Shown piece by piece: positions 45,672-51,790 of a stretch of 64,000 bases of DNA. The stretch comes from Hepsetus odoe (lineage: Eukaryota; Chordata; Actinopteri; Characiformes; Hepsetidae): positions 25,553,981 to 25,617,980 of the forward strand of contig CM029377.1 in the NCBI GenBank assembly GCA_017165825.1, read 5' to 3'. The notes beneath the pieces are model-generated. The model had not been told where the DNA came from and did no database searches. It saw nothing but the letters and a program-made list of their open reading frames with translations. The stretch's first letter is position 1; the number at the start of each line of letters is the position of its first letter. The position numbers were made by a program, and so were the translations under genes.

Positions 45672-47352
45672 GAGCTATTTCATGCTTAGAAAGGCTCAGT
45701 GCCCTTTGGTAGGTGGGAATGACACACTTGCTACAAGCATTTAGGTTGACACACAATCTTTTGTCTCCCACCAGCCATTAAAGTGCTGCCCAGAAGTACA
45801 GTTAGCTGTGAATGGAATACCATGAAATGTTTGGCAATTGTTAATTAATGGTGATAATTCTCTCTGAAGATGAGAAAGTTTGCCTTTTTCAAAGCAACAA
45901 TATTTATAATCTTTTCTGTAGCACATTGCTGTTACATTGTAATGAATAAATGAAAAAAAATGGTTTTAATTTAAGCATCTGTGTCATCTCATCCAACAAA
46001 TAACTGCTTTTTTGGCCACATTTGAAGCTAGAAGAGCAGAGATGCTTAAACTAAGCATCAGACTAAGGTTTTAAGATTGATTACACTTTTCTTCTGGGGC
46101 AATGGTGACCTAGTAGTTAGGGTGTTGGCCCCAGGATCATGGGTTCGATTCCCAAACCAGGTGAACAAGGTACCATCTCCATCATTGCTCCATAGCTTTA
46201 AATAGCTCTGCTGCACCGTGTGTATGGGTGAAAAGCAGAGGCTGAATTTCGTTTTGTCTCACTGTGTATCTTTGGGATTGAGTGTCTTTGTGATGTGCAC
46301 ACAAACTAGCCAAATCCATGGAGGTCCCACCTCACAACTTACAGGACTAGAAAGATCTGCTGCTAATATCTTGGTGTCTGATACCACTCCACACCTTCAG
46401 AGGTTTTGTGGAATTGACGCATTGATGTTTCAAAGCTGTTTTTATTGTATGGGAGGTTTCAGGCAGGTGTGATTATTAATGTTATGCCAGATCTGTTTAG
46501 GCTTTCACTGCAATTAAAAACCCCAAGCTTGTATTCCTTATATTGTTTTGAACATTTTTCACATACTGCTATTCCAGCTATTGCAATTATGTCCACCATA
46601 ATATTTTAGCAAGATAGCAGTGTTTCTGTTACTACTTCAGCAAACATAAAGTAAGGTTGTCTTTTTATGACAAGCGTAGTTTAGTATAGAGAGGTGGCCT
46701 AGTGGTTAGGGAGATCGGAAGATTGTGCGTTCATTTCCCTCTCCAGCAGGTTGCCCTGAGGTACCCTTGAGCAAGGTACTGTCCCCGTCACTGCTCCCCG
46801 GGGGTGCTTTCAATAGCTGCCCCCTGCTTCACGTGTGTGTATGGGTGAAACGCAGAGGTTGAATTTCGTTGTGTTGTGCTGTGCTGCGTTTCAAAATGAC
46901 ACAGGTTGTCACTTTCACTTCACTTTAGAAGCAGCACTGGAATCACTGTGAAGCAGAGCTGGGTTCATCACTTTTATATTATGTGCAATTAAATAATCAA
47001 CTGTTATGTTACTGATTTTTTTTTTTTTTTTTTTTAAGTTTATTATTACTCCTATTGTTGTTAAAAATACCCCCATTCTTCTTTCTCTGCAGGTGTGAGT
47101 GCACTCGTGGCTGGACTGGTCCTGACTGCAGCGAGGACGTGAAGGAGTGTGCATCCTTGCCCTGCTTCAACGGGGCACAGTGCGTAGAATCAGACATCCC
47201 AGGAGAGTTCTCCTGCACCTGCCCTCCTTTCTTAACCGGCCCACTCTGCAGGCTGCCGTACGACCCCTGTGACCTCTACAACAACCCCTGCTTGCACAAC
47301 TCCACCTGCCGCCCCCAGCCAGACGGCACTGCAGAGTGCCTGTGCCTCATAG
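3236..47352 (+). CDS. eys: Eyes shut homolog, internal nine-exon segment (partial CDS)
   Basis: Nine exons join in phase to 467 codons with no stop. They encode the end of one EGF-like domain, eleven complete EGF-like domains (six cysteines each) and most of a twelfth. EYS is a secreted extracellular-matrix protein of photoreceptors, needed for their maintenance; human mutations cause retinitis pigmentosa. The assignment rests on domain order and on stretches that match my memory of vertebrate EYS: CEFLPCE, the RFPLGFRCRC insert in an otherwise short EGF, and VVDGFYCLCNPGY. Notch, Crumbs and fibrillin-type proteins also have EGF arrays, but I do not recall these stretches in them. The exons are 114-260 bp and the introns 0.4-18 kb, which fits the very large size known for this locus. 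The 5' exons and the laminin-G coding part are outside the window. A protein search would settle the name. Confidence 0.9.
3470..3907 (+). other. eys intron, 438 bp
   Basis: Short GT-AG intron with a T-rich run near 3,690-3,700. No repeat is recognised. Confidence 0.85.
3908..4030 (+). CDS. eys: eys exon 2 of window: EGF-like
   Basis: This is a 123-bp phase 1-1 exon between ...GCATTAG and GTAGGT. It completes the previous EGF (SSGRFCE) and encodes a calcium-binding type EGF starting DIDDCDSKPC and ending CAPGFIG. Spacing from the previous exon is only 438 bp, the shortest intron in the window. Confidence 0.9.
4031..5199 (+). other. eys intron, 1,169 bp
   Basis: AT-rich intron containing one SINE-1 head (4,847-4,980). 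Nothing else is recognised. Confidence 0.85.
4847..4980 (+). mobile_element. SINE-1 copy, head with degenerate tail
   Basis: The tRNA-derived head starts GGCAGTGGTGGCTTAGTGG (polymerase III A-box-like) and has a B-box-like GGGTTCAAATCC. The family block CCCTTGAGCAAGGTACCGTCCCCGT follows. After about 4,965 the sequence departs from the usual tail A. Confidence 0.8.
5200..5313 (+). CDS. eys: eys exon 3 of window: EGF-like
   Basis: This is a 114-bp phase 1-1 exon with polypyrimidine tract and CCCAG acceptor and a GTACAT donor. It encodes DNCEIEVNECLSQPC... to CPNGITG, a Notch-like EGF. It has an O-glucose motif (CLSQPC) and an O-fucose motif (CQNGASC). The 5' side of this intron holds a SINE about 220 bp upstream of the acceptor. 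Confidence 0.92.
6060..6370 (+). mobile_element. LINE remnant, reverse-transcriptase C-terminal tail
   Basis: The + strand reads LRWFGRVQRRDKDYIGR, then MELPGKRGRGRPKRSLMDVVRED, then EDAEDRKKWRQLI. This is the C-terminal tail of a common fish non-LTR retrotransposon. It ends near a truncated 3' region (GGCGACCCCTAAATGGGAGCAGC). The 5' side ends in a fold-back repeat at 6,066-6,122. Confidence 0.75.
6066..6122. repeat. 19-bp perfect inverted repeat
   Basis: GTCCAAACCAACGCAACCT at 6,066-6,084 is the exact reverse complement of 6,104-6,122, with a 19-nt spacer. The right arm is part of the LINE tail coding region, so the left arm is an inverted copy of it. Confidence 0.9.
7089..7202 (+). CDS. 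eys: eys exon 4 of window: EGF-like
   Basis: This is a 114-bp phase 1-1 exon with a strong pyrimidine tract before CTTTACAG and a GTATGT donor. It encodes NLCEINVDECQSTPC through CLPGFTG. It is a calcium-binding type EGF with O-glucose (CQSTPC), O-fucose (CLNNGTC) and an overlapping N-glycosylation sequon (NGT). Confidence 0.92.
7203..8160 (+). other. eys intron, 958 bp
   Basis: AT-rich GT-AG intron. I recognise no repeat or gene in it. Confidence 0.85.
8161..8274 (+). CDS. eys: eys exon 5 of window: EGF-like
   Basis: This is a 114-bp phase 1-1 exon between TTTCAAAG and GTAAAA. The donor is the weakest of the nine. It encodes PKCELDIDECASSPC to CVAPFKG, a calcium-binding type EGF with O-glucose and O-fucose consensus sites. 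It is the third consecutive exon of identical length and phase. Confidence 0.92.
9512..9569. repeat. (AT)n microsatellite
   Basis: AT dinucleotide runs at 9,512-9,550 and 9,557-9,569, separated by GGCTGT. Confidence 0.95.
9571..9657. repeat. (GATA)/(ATCT) tetranucleotide repeat
   Basis: GATA/GACA units change over to ATCT/ATCC units near 9,617, which forms an imperfect palindrome. Confidence 0.85.
9660..9798 (+). mobile_element. SINE-1 tail A fragment (head missing)
   Basis: Starts CGTCACTGCTCC and runs through CACTGCTGCACGGTGTTTGCATGG and TGCAGAGGTCCAATTTCG to CACTTTCACTTCA. The whole tRNA-like head is absent. Tetranucleotide repeats flank both sides. Confidence 0.85.
9797..9853. repeat. 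(ATCT)n tetranucleotide repeat
   Basis: ATCT units with interspersed GTCT units directly follow the SINE tail. Confidence 0.9.
10568..10665. repeat. (TG)n(TA)n compound microsatellite
   Basis: About 45 bp of TG (one interruption) followed by about 54 bp of pure TA. Apparent reading frames on both strands here are artefacts of the repeat. Confidence 0.95.
11925..12960 (-). mobile_element. Degenerate Tc1-like transposon
   Basis: The + strand carries antisense transposase text: AGATCATTCAGGGTCCTAGTCCTC, then AGGGTTCAGACCGGGGGACCGAGATTG, then TCATGGAGTCCATGATG and CAGCCCCACAACATC, in the order expected for a - strand Tc1-type element. No open frame of useful length remains. The boundaries are approximate. 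Confidence 0.65.
13953..14212 (+). mobile_element. SINE-1 head with tail B, perfect 12-bp target-site duplication
   Basis: The element is 13,965-14,200. The head has an A box (TGGCCTAATGG) and a perfect B box (GGTTCGAACCC). Instead of tail A it has CTGCAATGGGCTGGCGACCTGTCCAGGGTG through GATAATGGAT (tail B). GGTATATTTTGG occurs at 13,953-13,964 and again at 14,201-14,212, a clean target-site duplication that suggests fairly recent retrotransposition. Confidence 0.92.
15215..15480 (+). mobile_element. SINE-1 copy, tail A
   Basis: GGGCGCAGCGGTGGCCTAGAGG head, B-box-like GGTTCAAATCC, CCCTTGAGCAAG block, and a 3' end of repeated CACTTCACTTTC units. It is moderately diverged. Confidence 0.88.
16232..16415 (+). 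mobile_element. SINE-1 copy, tail A, 3' truncated (first of a tandem pair)
   Basis: TGCAGCGGTGGCCTGGTGG head through CACTGCTGCACGGTGTTTGCATGGG, stopping at GCAGAGGTCCC. A second copy begins within a few bases in the same orientation. Confidence 0.88.
16417..16672 (+). mobile_element. SINE-1 copy, tail A (second of a tandem pair)
   Basis: Starts GCAGCGGTGGCCTAGTGG and ends in GTCACTTTCATTTTCATT. A further TTTCATTTCATTTCATT run follows. Confidence 0.88.
16978..17175 (+). CDS. eys: eys exon 6 of window: long-loop EGF plus EGF start
   Basis: This is a 198-bp phase 1-1 exon (CACCCAG acceptor, GTGAGC donor). It encodes VNCEFLPCE, then an EGF with an enlarged loop between cysteines 3 and 4 (VEEADQARFPLGFRC), then the start of the next EGF (NECASNPCLHGFCYD). 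The enlarged loop is the most diagnostic stretch for eys in this window. The exon is GC-richer than the surrounding intron. Confidence 0.94.
17790..17795 (-). promoter_or_regulatory. LTR polyadenylation signal AATAAA
   Basis: TTTATT on the + strand, AATAAA on the - strand, about 90 bases before the LTR end. Confidence 0.65.
17897..17908 (-). promoter_or_regulatory. LTR core promoter, TATA-like
   Basis: On the - strand GATAAAAAGGC lies about 105 bases upstream of the LTR polyadenylation signal, as expected for the U3/R boundary. Confidence 0.55.
18347..18355 (-). promoter_or_regulatory. Polypurine tract
   Basis: AGGGGGGAG on the - strand directly abuts the U3 start of the LTR, as needed for plus-strand priming. 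Confidence 0.8.
18496..19667 (-). pseudogene. Retroviral env remnant (broken)
   Basis: Three open stretches lie in order on the - strand. 19,667-19,422 starts with a methionine and a hydrophobic signal-peptide-like segment (residues about 8-23) and has a CWIC motif near residue 50. 19,425-19,144 continues in another frame after a stop. 18,921-18,496 is the transmembrane part, with a C-x6-CC motif at residues 27-35 (18,843-18,817) preceded by a Leu-rich segment like the retroviral immunosuppressive region, and a hydrophobic membrane span at about residues 84-111. At least two frame breaks and a disrupted stretch at 18,922-19,143 make it non-coding today. Confidence 0.85.
19840..20365 (-). pseudogene. 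Retroviral pol remnant, integrase C-terminal part (broken)
   Basis: On the - strand, 20,345-20,301 encodes the HPQSSGQVERMN block that holds the last catalytic glutamate of retroviral integrase. 20,010-19,840 encodes the C-terminal DNA-binding-type domain (GEWVQLRK and a WIHASHC-type ending). Frame changes lie between them. The first two catalytic aspartates and the zinc domain are missing, so this is a truncated remnant. Confidence 0.8.
22722..22920 (+). mobile_element. SINE-1 copy, tail A (diverged)
   Basis: GAGCAGTGGTGGACTAGTGG head, CCCTTGAGCAAGGTACCG block, and a CAATGACAAAATAGTCACTTT end. Imperfect copies of TTTAAGGGACAG lie on both sides, possibly an old target-site duplication. Confidence 0.85.
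23832..23858. repeat. (GT)n microsatellite
   Basis: GT dinucleotide run with one GC interruption. Confidence 0.9.
24422..24440. repeat. Short (GGAT)n repeat
   Basis: ATGGATGGATGGATGGATGG. Confidence 0.8.
25941..26062 (+). CDS. eys: eys exon 7 of window: EGF end and EGF start
   Basis: This is a 122-bp exon between TCTCCTGCAG and GTGAGT. It enters in phase 1 and leaves in phase 0, so it breaks the symmetric phase 1-1 pattern. It encodes VVDGFYCLCNPGYAGVRCE, which completes one EGF, and then DIDDCMGNICQNNSTCVDLHL. The last EGF is cut by the intron after its third cysteine. Confidence 0.94.
26202..26420 (+). mobile_element. SINE-1 copy, tail A (diverged)
   Basis: GGCAGAGGTGGCCAAGTTG head, GAGTTTGAATCCC B-box-like, and a CACTTTCACTTCACTTTTCACT end. 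Confidence 0.85.
28598..28627. repeat. (TA)n microsatellite at the gap edge
   Basis: A TATG/TATA run goes straight into the Ns, so the repeat probably caused the assembly gap. Confidence 0.9.
28628..28686. other. Assembly gap (59 Ns)
   Basis: 59 consecutive Ns. The sequence after it is the 3' end of an LTR retrotransposon, so the gap may hide more of that element. Confidence 0.99.
28687..29074 (+). mobile_element. LTR retrotransposon 3' end with LTR
   Basis: After the gap comes a short coding-like stretch (RPGTYWDGG, PEIPSLGEV), then a purine-rich run of As (28,783-28,802), then an LTR-like segment 28,803-29,074 (272 bp). The segment has TG start, CA end, and AATAAAG at about 29,012. The orientation is +. 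The class could be BEL/Pao-like; this is a guess. The 5' part lies in or beyond the gap. Confidence 0.6.
30065..30406 (-). mobile_element. Tc1-derived MITE, one end missing
   Basis: Matches the 551-bp MITE at 52,070 in the opposite orientation: GATTTTGTAGGATTATAGTC, CAAACAGGTGCTGATGATTATC, GTGCAAGTGTACCTAGAAGAA, ending in TTTGCACAGTACTG. The left terminal inverted repeat is absent. Confidence 0.85.
30409..30957 (-). mobile_element. Tc1-like transposon fragment (transposase C-terminus)
   Basis: A different Tc1 family begins right after the MITE (ACTATTCACCCCCTTGGC). On the - strand 30,848-30,621 encodes LNPIENLWSDLK and LCLEEWAEIP, the C-terminal block of the DDE transposase with its glutamate. 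The element stops at GAACCACCGTCCCAG, where a TG repeat begins, so more than half is missing. Confidence 0.85.
30953..30978. repeat. (TG)n microsatellite
   Basis: TG run at the broken end of the Tc1 fragment. Confidence 0.9.
32446..32695 (-). mobile_element. SINE-1 head with tail B, antisense
   Basis: Reverse of the 13,965 element: AGCGGGGTCGCGGGGGGTGCTGG, GGACAGGTCGCC, then GGGGTTCGAACCCC and TAGGCCACCGCTGCCCC. ATCCCAAA occurs at 32,446-32,453 and 32,688-32,695, a probable 8-bp target-site duplication. The B box is intact. Confidence 0.88.
32770..33000 (-). mobile_element. SINE-1 copy, tail A, antisense
   Basis: GTGAAAGTGGC ... CACCATGCAGCAG ... AGCAGTGATAGGGACGGTACC ... GACTCGAATCC ... 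ACTGCTGC. It lies 34 bp before another antisense copy. Confidence 0.85.
33034..33483 (-). mobile_element. SINE-1 copy, tail A, antisense, split by a SINE-2
   Basis: The 3' part is 33,034-33,187 (GTGAAAAAGAAAGTGAC to GGGGACGGTA). The 5' part resumes at 33,365 (GGTATCTTGCTCAAG) and ends CGCCGCTGC at 33,483. The 177 bp between are a SINE-2 in the opposite orientation. Confidence 0.85.
33188..33364 (+). mobile_element. SINE-2 copy inserted in SINE-1
   Basis: Head GGTGGCGGTGGTCTAGTGGTAGGG, B-box-like GGTTTGAATCC, and tail GTCGCTCTGGATAAGAGCGTCTGCTGAATAATGTAAATG. GGTA flanks both sides, a possible short target-site duplication. Confidence 0.88.
33762..35376 (+). mobile_element. Tc1-like transposon, near full length, IR/DR type
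   Basis: Length 1,615 bp with inverted repeats of about 215 bp. The motif ACAAAAGTGAGTACACCCC is present twice per end: 33,771-33,789 and 33,956-33,974 on the left, and inverted at 35,164-35,182 and 35,349-35,367 on the right. This is the IR/DR arrangement known from Sleeping Beauty-type fish elements. TA precedes the left end; the right flank is GATA, so the TA there is mutated or shifted. The transposase inside is broken (separate entry). Confidence 0.93.
34130..35153 (+). pseudogene. Tc1-like transposase, two frame breaks
   Basis: DDE transposase that would cut and paste the surrounding element. The first methionine (34,130, MAPHGKELSEDLKKR) begins an N-terminal helix-turn-helix region. 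A frame change falls at the G7 run 34,402-34,408. The second piece carries LFGSDG and HGGGSVMVWGC. A second break near 34,795-34,806 looks like a small deletion. The last piece carries QHDSNPKH and SPDLISIEHL. Of the catalytic triad, the first Asp is Asn here (WSNEPK, about 34,580), and the second Asp and third Glu are kept. The copy is dead. Confidence 0.9.
35641..35707. repeat. Imperfect (TG)n repeat
   Basis: TG-rich stretch with TATG interruptions. Confidence 0.85.
36967..37460 (+). mobile_element. SINE-1 copy, tail A, interrupted by an antisense SINE-1
   Basis: The forward head AGCAAGGGTGGCCTAGTTGTTAG (36,967-36,990) stops and the forward copy resumes at the B box, GGTTTGAATCAGAGACCAG (37,267), ending at CACTTTCACTTC. 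About 35 bases between A and B boxes are lost. Confidence 0.82.
36991..37266 (-). mobile_element. SINE-1 copy, tail A, antisense, nested
   Basis: AAGTGAAAGTGAC to ACCATCGCTG, complete from tail to head, lying inside the forward copy. Confidence 0.85.
40519..40778 (+). mobile_element. SINE-1 copy, tail A, well preserved
   Basis: GGGCAGCGGTGGCCTAGTGG with perfect A box and B box (GGGTTCGATCCC), and full tail A ending CACTTTCACTTTCA. It differs by only a few bases from the copy at 42,162, so both belong to a young subfamily. Confidence 0.92.
41030..42003 (-). pseudogene. Tc1-like transposase, broken
   Basis: On the - strand the N-terminal start is near 42,003. The open stretch 41,887-41,603 has RRSGRPRKLSAADERH, the GRPR-like DNA-binding linker. 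The catalytic blocks read WTDE followed at once by a stop (about 41,550), QQDNDPKH (about 41,285), and PDLNIIQ in place of the family's PDLNPIE (about 41,160). So the third catalytic Glu is Gln, and there are stops and frame changes. It is non-functional. Confidence 0.85.
42162..42420 (+). mobile_element. SINE-1 copy, tail A, inside Tc1
   Basis: GGGGCAGCGGTGGCCTAGTGG, B box GGGTTCGATCCC, and end CACTTTCACTTTC. Nearly identical to the copy at 40,519, and younger than the transposon it interrupts. Confidence 0.92.
42634..42695. repeat. (TG)n/(TATG)n/(TA)n compound microsatellite
   Basis: Begins at the end of the Tc1 inverted repeat. Confidence 0.9.
43361..43582 (+). mobile_element. SINE-1 copy, tail A
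   Basis: GGGCAGCAGTTGCCTAGTGG head, GGGTTTGAATCCC B-box-like, and CACGGTGTATGGGTTAAATGCAGAGG tail. Confidence 0.88.
44053..44174 (+). CDS. eys: eys exon 8 of window: EGF end and EGF start
   Basis: This is a 122-bp exon that enters in phase 0 and leaves in phase 2 (TTTTAG acceptor, GTAGGT donor). It encodes SYECECGPGWEGDFCE, then DECTPDPCKNNSTCTDLLNAY. It is separated from the previous exon by 18 kb, yet the EGF split between the two exons rejoins with all six cysteines. Confidence 0.94.
44199..44241 (-). mobile_element. SINE-2 tail fragment
   Basis: ACGGCATTTAGCAGACGCTC TTATCC is the reverse of the SINE-2 3' end. No head is present. Confidence 0.75.
45119..45146. repeat. (CA)n microsatellite
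   Basis: Pure CA run. Confidence 0.95.
45601..45668. repeat. (AT)n microsatellite, about 68 bp pure
   Basis: Longest uninterrupted dinucleotide tract in the window; likely length-variable. Confidence 0.97.
46096..46268 (+). mobile_element. SINE-1 copy, tail A, shortened
   Basis: GGGGCAATGGTGACCTAGTAG head and GGGTTCGATTCCC B box; the usual GTTGCCCTGAGGTACCC block is deleted. Confidence 0.82.
46689..46926 (+). mobile_element. SINE-1 copy, tail A
   Basis: GAGAGGTGGCCTAGTGG head, GGTACCCTTGAGCAAGGTACTG, and end GTCACTTTCACTTCACTTT. Confidence 0.87.
47093..47352 (+). CDS. eys: eys exon 9 of window: EGF end, full EGF, EGF start
   Basis: This is a 260-bp exon that enters in phase 2 and leaves in phase 1 (CTCTGCAG acceptor, GTGAGT donor). 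It finishes one EGF (CECTRGWTGPDC), encodes a complete one (KECASLPC to GPLC), and starts another (DPCDLYNNPC ... CLCLIG) that lacks its sixth cysteine here. The return to phase 1 allows the symmetric exon pattern to resume downstream. Confidence 0.93.
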
Positions 47353-50099
47353 GTGAGTTAAGGCCACAGGATATTGAGCATGCATGCAGTCACAAACACA
47401 ACCCGTGCGTGCTGACCAACACACAGTAACTGATCTTGCTGTTTTGGCCTGGTCAATATTCCTGCTGGATGTGACCGTGTTTCCTCTGCAATAGATGGTC
47501 AAGCTGTGGTGCGCTACTTCACAGCTAATTTTCATTCATTATTAGCCAGCTTTGTATTTTTTGCATGCTCATCGCATGTTGCTGACCTGCTGATCGGCTG
47601 CCTGAGCCCACTGGTTGCGAACAACATGAAAGGCACAATATTTCAGATTCATATATTTTCTCATTAAGATCCACCATTAACAAGTACTGATGTAGCTTTA
47701 AAATGAAAATGGCTGTGCCTTTAGAACCATTACAGGTAAATTGCCTCCGTTCTGGTTGTCTGACCTCCACCTCGTTCAAATGTTGATCAGGGCTGAGAAA
47801 CTGCCAGGGGCTTTTGTGGATGAATAGGTAGAGCATTTTAACATGTTTACATTGTTTATACAGTGAATTAACCATCCGACCATTTCAAAGAGAAGTTTCC
47901 TTTGTTTTATGTCTTAAGTAGAAATAGCTACCATTTATGCAAGAGTTGCTAAGAAACACAGCTCATTTAATCTTATCCTCCTCATCGGAAAACAGTCTGT
48001 AAATCTTTGTAGCATTTAACAACATAGTAAAGAAAGGAGCTGCTTTTTAATATTAAATCTTAAATCTGTGCATTCTAATACAGTCTAAACATCTGCTTTT
48101 TGTCATTTATTCCAATCTGTTTTGCAGCATGTTTTTTTAGGGAAAACATCACCTACTGAATGCTTTTTCTTGGCTAATGAGCATTATATAACTATTTGCA
48201 AAATGTCTTTCATCATTGCATTATTCCTGGAGTCCCCTTGCACTGTATATGTTTATTTTTGCCCTGCTCTAACACACCTGCTTCAGCTCATCTGGTAATT
48301 ACCAAAGCCTTCATGAGCTGAGTCAGATGCTGTTAGAGCATGGAAAACACAAACACATGCAGTGTATCATGTCTGCCAGTCTGGGATTAAGAAGCAGTGC
48401 CTCATTAGCTGTGCGGTTTTATTCAGACTCACTTTGGTGGACATGTGCAATAATACTATATTACAACAGACAAAAAAAGTGGATTTATACATTTATATAC
48501 ATTGGTGTTTGAACGTTTGTGATTTTCATAAATCTTAAAACTAGAAAAGGAAAACTCGATTAAACAAATGAGACAAAAGTGTTATACTTTGGCATTTATT
48601 TATTGAGGAATCCAGTATTGCATATCTGATTATTACCTGTTTAGAATGAGCATTTCCTTCTAAAGTGTTTTTTGAATCAGTTATATGACAGTCAAGTGTT
48701 AGTCTGTAACCTGTTTTTTTTTTTTTTTTTAAGATCAGAGGTCTCTCAAAAATGATTCTTCTAGCTTAAGATGCTTATCTGTCAAACACGGCAAAATGGG
48801 CTAAAAGGCAATGTGCATAAAACAAAAAAAATCCCATAGGTGTTTTTAAACAATATAAATATAATTAAATAATAAATGCATAGCCAATTATTGTGCTTTA
48901 TTGAATTCTTGTCATTTTTATCTATTTTTAGCACTTAAAAAAATGTAAACTTTAAACTCTGATAATGTGTTATGTGATATTTCTAAAGGGTTTACAACCT
49001 TTCAAGCATTGACCTTGAGTCAATGAAGTTCAACTGGGCTTCTTGGTTGTTATTTCTATATGTATATCCCACATAGTTCTTTATTCCATGCAACGGCTTC
49101 TTTTTGCTCTTTCTCTTCAACTGCAAAATAAATCCTGCCTTTGCTGCAATGCAACTAGTCCCAACGCTTTTATTTAATTAAAGCTACAGGTACCCACCAG
49201 CACAGGGGACCTCATATTTGACGAATGGGGAGAACATGGTGCAGGCAAGTGGCTCCTGCTCTGCCTGTGGTGTGTCCTTTTTCTCACACACACATGTGCA
49301 TGCATGGCTTGTTTGTGGCATTTCTTATTTGCTGCCACCCCTACGATGAGATTAGATCTTATCATGTGAGCGGCAGATTGCCAGCTCCCCTGCTGACACT
49401 ATTTCCAGTCGGAGGCTGAGCCCCAGTAGTAATGGAAGTCCACTGCATTTTGGAGATGAAGAGCTTCCTGCTTAGAAAAAGGAACACCCAAACTTTGCCA
49501 CTTGGTTGACCTCTTCATCGCACAGAACATCCACAAACATGTCATAATCTCTCAACAGCACAAACGGTGCAAATAGAAAAAATTAATGACTGTTTCAAGG
49601 ATGGCTTTGGAATTGCAGCTGGTGATTTGGGGGCCCATGGACACACATTTGTTTGATTCTCTGTCCACTCAGGAATGACATTACTATCCCAATAATAGTC
49701 ATTAGGCAAGACTCCTAATTTTACCTTCAGCTACCACAGTAAATGGATCTGGGACTGGCTAATATGCATATTCAGAGTCATTAATCATCATAATTTAATT
49801 AATAAATAATAATCATAATTTAGCTCATAAAATACTTGTTAGAGTTTAACTTATGCTCACTGAACTTCTACATTATAGTTGATTAAGCCATCATGTTTTC
49901 TAGTTTTCAATTTTTAGTAGACTTCAATTGGACTCAGACTCTGCAGATGCAGCTTAAGCTCAAATAGACAAACATTTCTCACTGTGTCCTCTGTTGGGGT
50001 TACAGCTGAAATTAAATCTGTAGTTGTTTTTGTAAGGTCAATGTCATTTCTGAACCCATGATGTGTTTCTTTTTTTTCCTTTTCATTTATTTACATGCA

Positions 50100-50480
50100 A
50101 TTGCATTGACCCAGCTATACAGGTTATGGAGCTGGTGAAAAGACAGGAGGCAGAGCTGGAAGTGTCAGAGTTAAAGATGCTAAGACTTTCATTGGGTGCG
50201 GCGGGGATGGACAGGATTAGAAATGAGTATATTAGAGGGACAGCTCAGGTTATACATTTTGAAAACAAAGTTAGAGAAGCAAGGTTTGGACATGTCTAGA
50301 GGAGAGACGAGGATAATATTGGGAGGAGGATTTTGAGATGGACCTGCCAGGAAAGAGAAGAGGAAGGTCAAAAAAGAGGTTTATGGATGTGGTGAGAGAG
50401 GACATGCGGGTGGTCGGTTTGAAGGCGGAAGATGCAGAGAACAGGAAAAAACGGAAACAGCAGCAGCTGAAAGAAGAAGA
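50100..50480 (+). mobile_element. LINE remnant, reverse-transcriptase C-terminal tail
   Basis: MELVKRQEAELEVSELKMLR, MDRIRNEYIRGTAQV, then in another frame MDLPGKRRGRSKKRFMDVV and EDAENRKKRKQ. Same family as 6,060, extending further 5'. A stop (CATGTCTAG) and frame change fall near 50,298. Confidence 0.78.
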
Positions 50481-51790
50481 AGGAGAATCGACCCAGCGTA
50501 TAAAATCTCACCTCATTAACATTAATTTATTAGGACAGAAACATGACTGTGACCACAAAGTTGCACTTTGATCATAGTTATGAGAGGCTTAGTTTAAATT
50601 CAGAAATTCCAATTTCGTGTAGTCTGGTCCATGCTTCACATAACATGCTGTACCACACGTTGGGCTGACTTCATCCAGCCTTAGTGAGAAATCCTGCTTT
50701 ATGAAACACCCCCTAGCTATTGTTATTGTTCTCTCCAGTAGTGTTGAGCAAATACAGCATTCGCCATACACGTTACATGCCGACGTAGTCCTGCCTTAAG
50801 TCTCAGCCCAGGGACTGATTAATTCAGCCTTTTGAAATCCCTCTCCCACGCGTTATCATATAGCAAATATATGATTTCAATTATCCACACACTTACACCC
50901 ACGCACATTTACAACTGTGGCCCCAAGAGCAAATAAATAGGTCGTCAGGGGAGTGTGCGAATTTCTCTACTTGTTGCTGCCATCTTGTTGTTGTTGTTAA
51001 TTCTAATTCAATGTCACCCCTCAGAATCTATAAGGCTTGTTACTTGACAGCTCACAGTCAGAGCCCAGCAATCCTGAATGTGCTTCTTCAAGCCAGGGAG
51101 GGTGAATGAAGGTGGTCTGGGAGAACAACTGGGGCTGAAGGCAGATTTAGTTGCATGCGGTTCTCTATATTATATTTATACTGCGGTGTAACCGGTGGGC
51201 GCATGAGCAGGGAAATGAAACGAAAGTTGGGCAGGATAAAAATAGAGCACTTTGGCAAGTCTTTTTCTGGGGAAGAGGAATAGGAAATTAGCTTCTACTG
51301 CTGCATATATTACCGCACCCGATCTGTGCGTGGGTTCATCTCTCTCTCCCTCACCCCAAGCATACACACACAGTGCGTCTCAAGATCCTCTCTTCAAATC
51401 TGCAGTACAAAGGTCGCCTGGCAAACAATGCAGTTTTATTACACAACCTGCGGTTTGATCTTCGACCAATGTCTCCCACAAGCATGACTTATAACATGCT
51501 TCATAGGCAAAAAATATCCCACAAAAAACACCCCAACATCTGATTAAGTAGAATTTATCAACTCTCTCATAGACAAAAGACTCTGAATGCTCTCTTAAAC
51601 ATGAAGGCAAACATAGTCCACTTGGCTTGGGTTATCTCAAACATTATTGTGCTAAATTCAATACTCAATTCGAAACTCAATACTATTCAATACAAGATTT
51701 TATTACTGGTCGTTCTAGCTTATTTCTGTGCGTCTGTTCATCAACAGGTGATCACACGGTTAAAAAAGCAACTGGATGCAATGTTCGGCA

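Larger units (their letters stand above)
44175..47092 (+). other. eys intron, 2,918 bp
   Basis: Contains a SINE-2 tail fragment, CA and AT microsatellites and two SINE-1 copies. Nothing further is recognised in 44,245-45,115 or 45,670-46,095. Confidence 0.85.

Noticed and set aside
45514..45771. Open frame of 85 residues on the - strand
   Set aside because: Most of it is an (AT)n repeat read as YI units.
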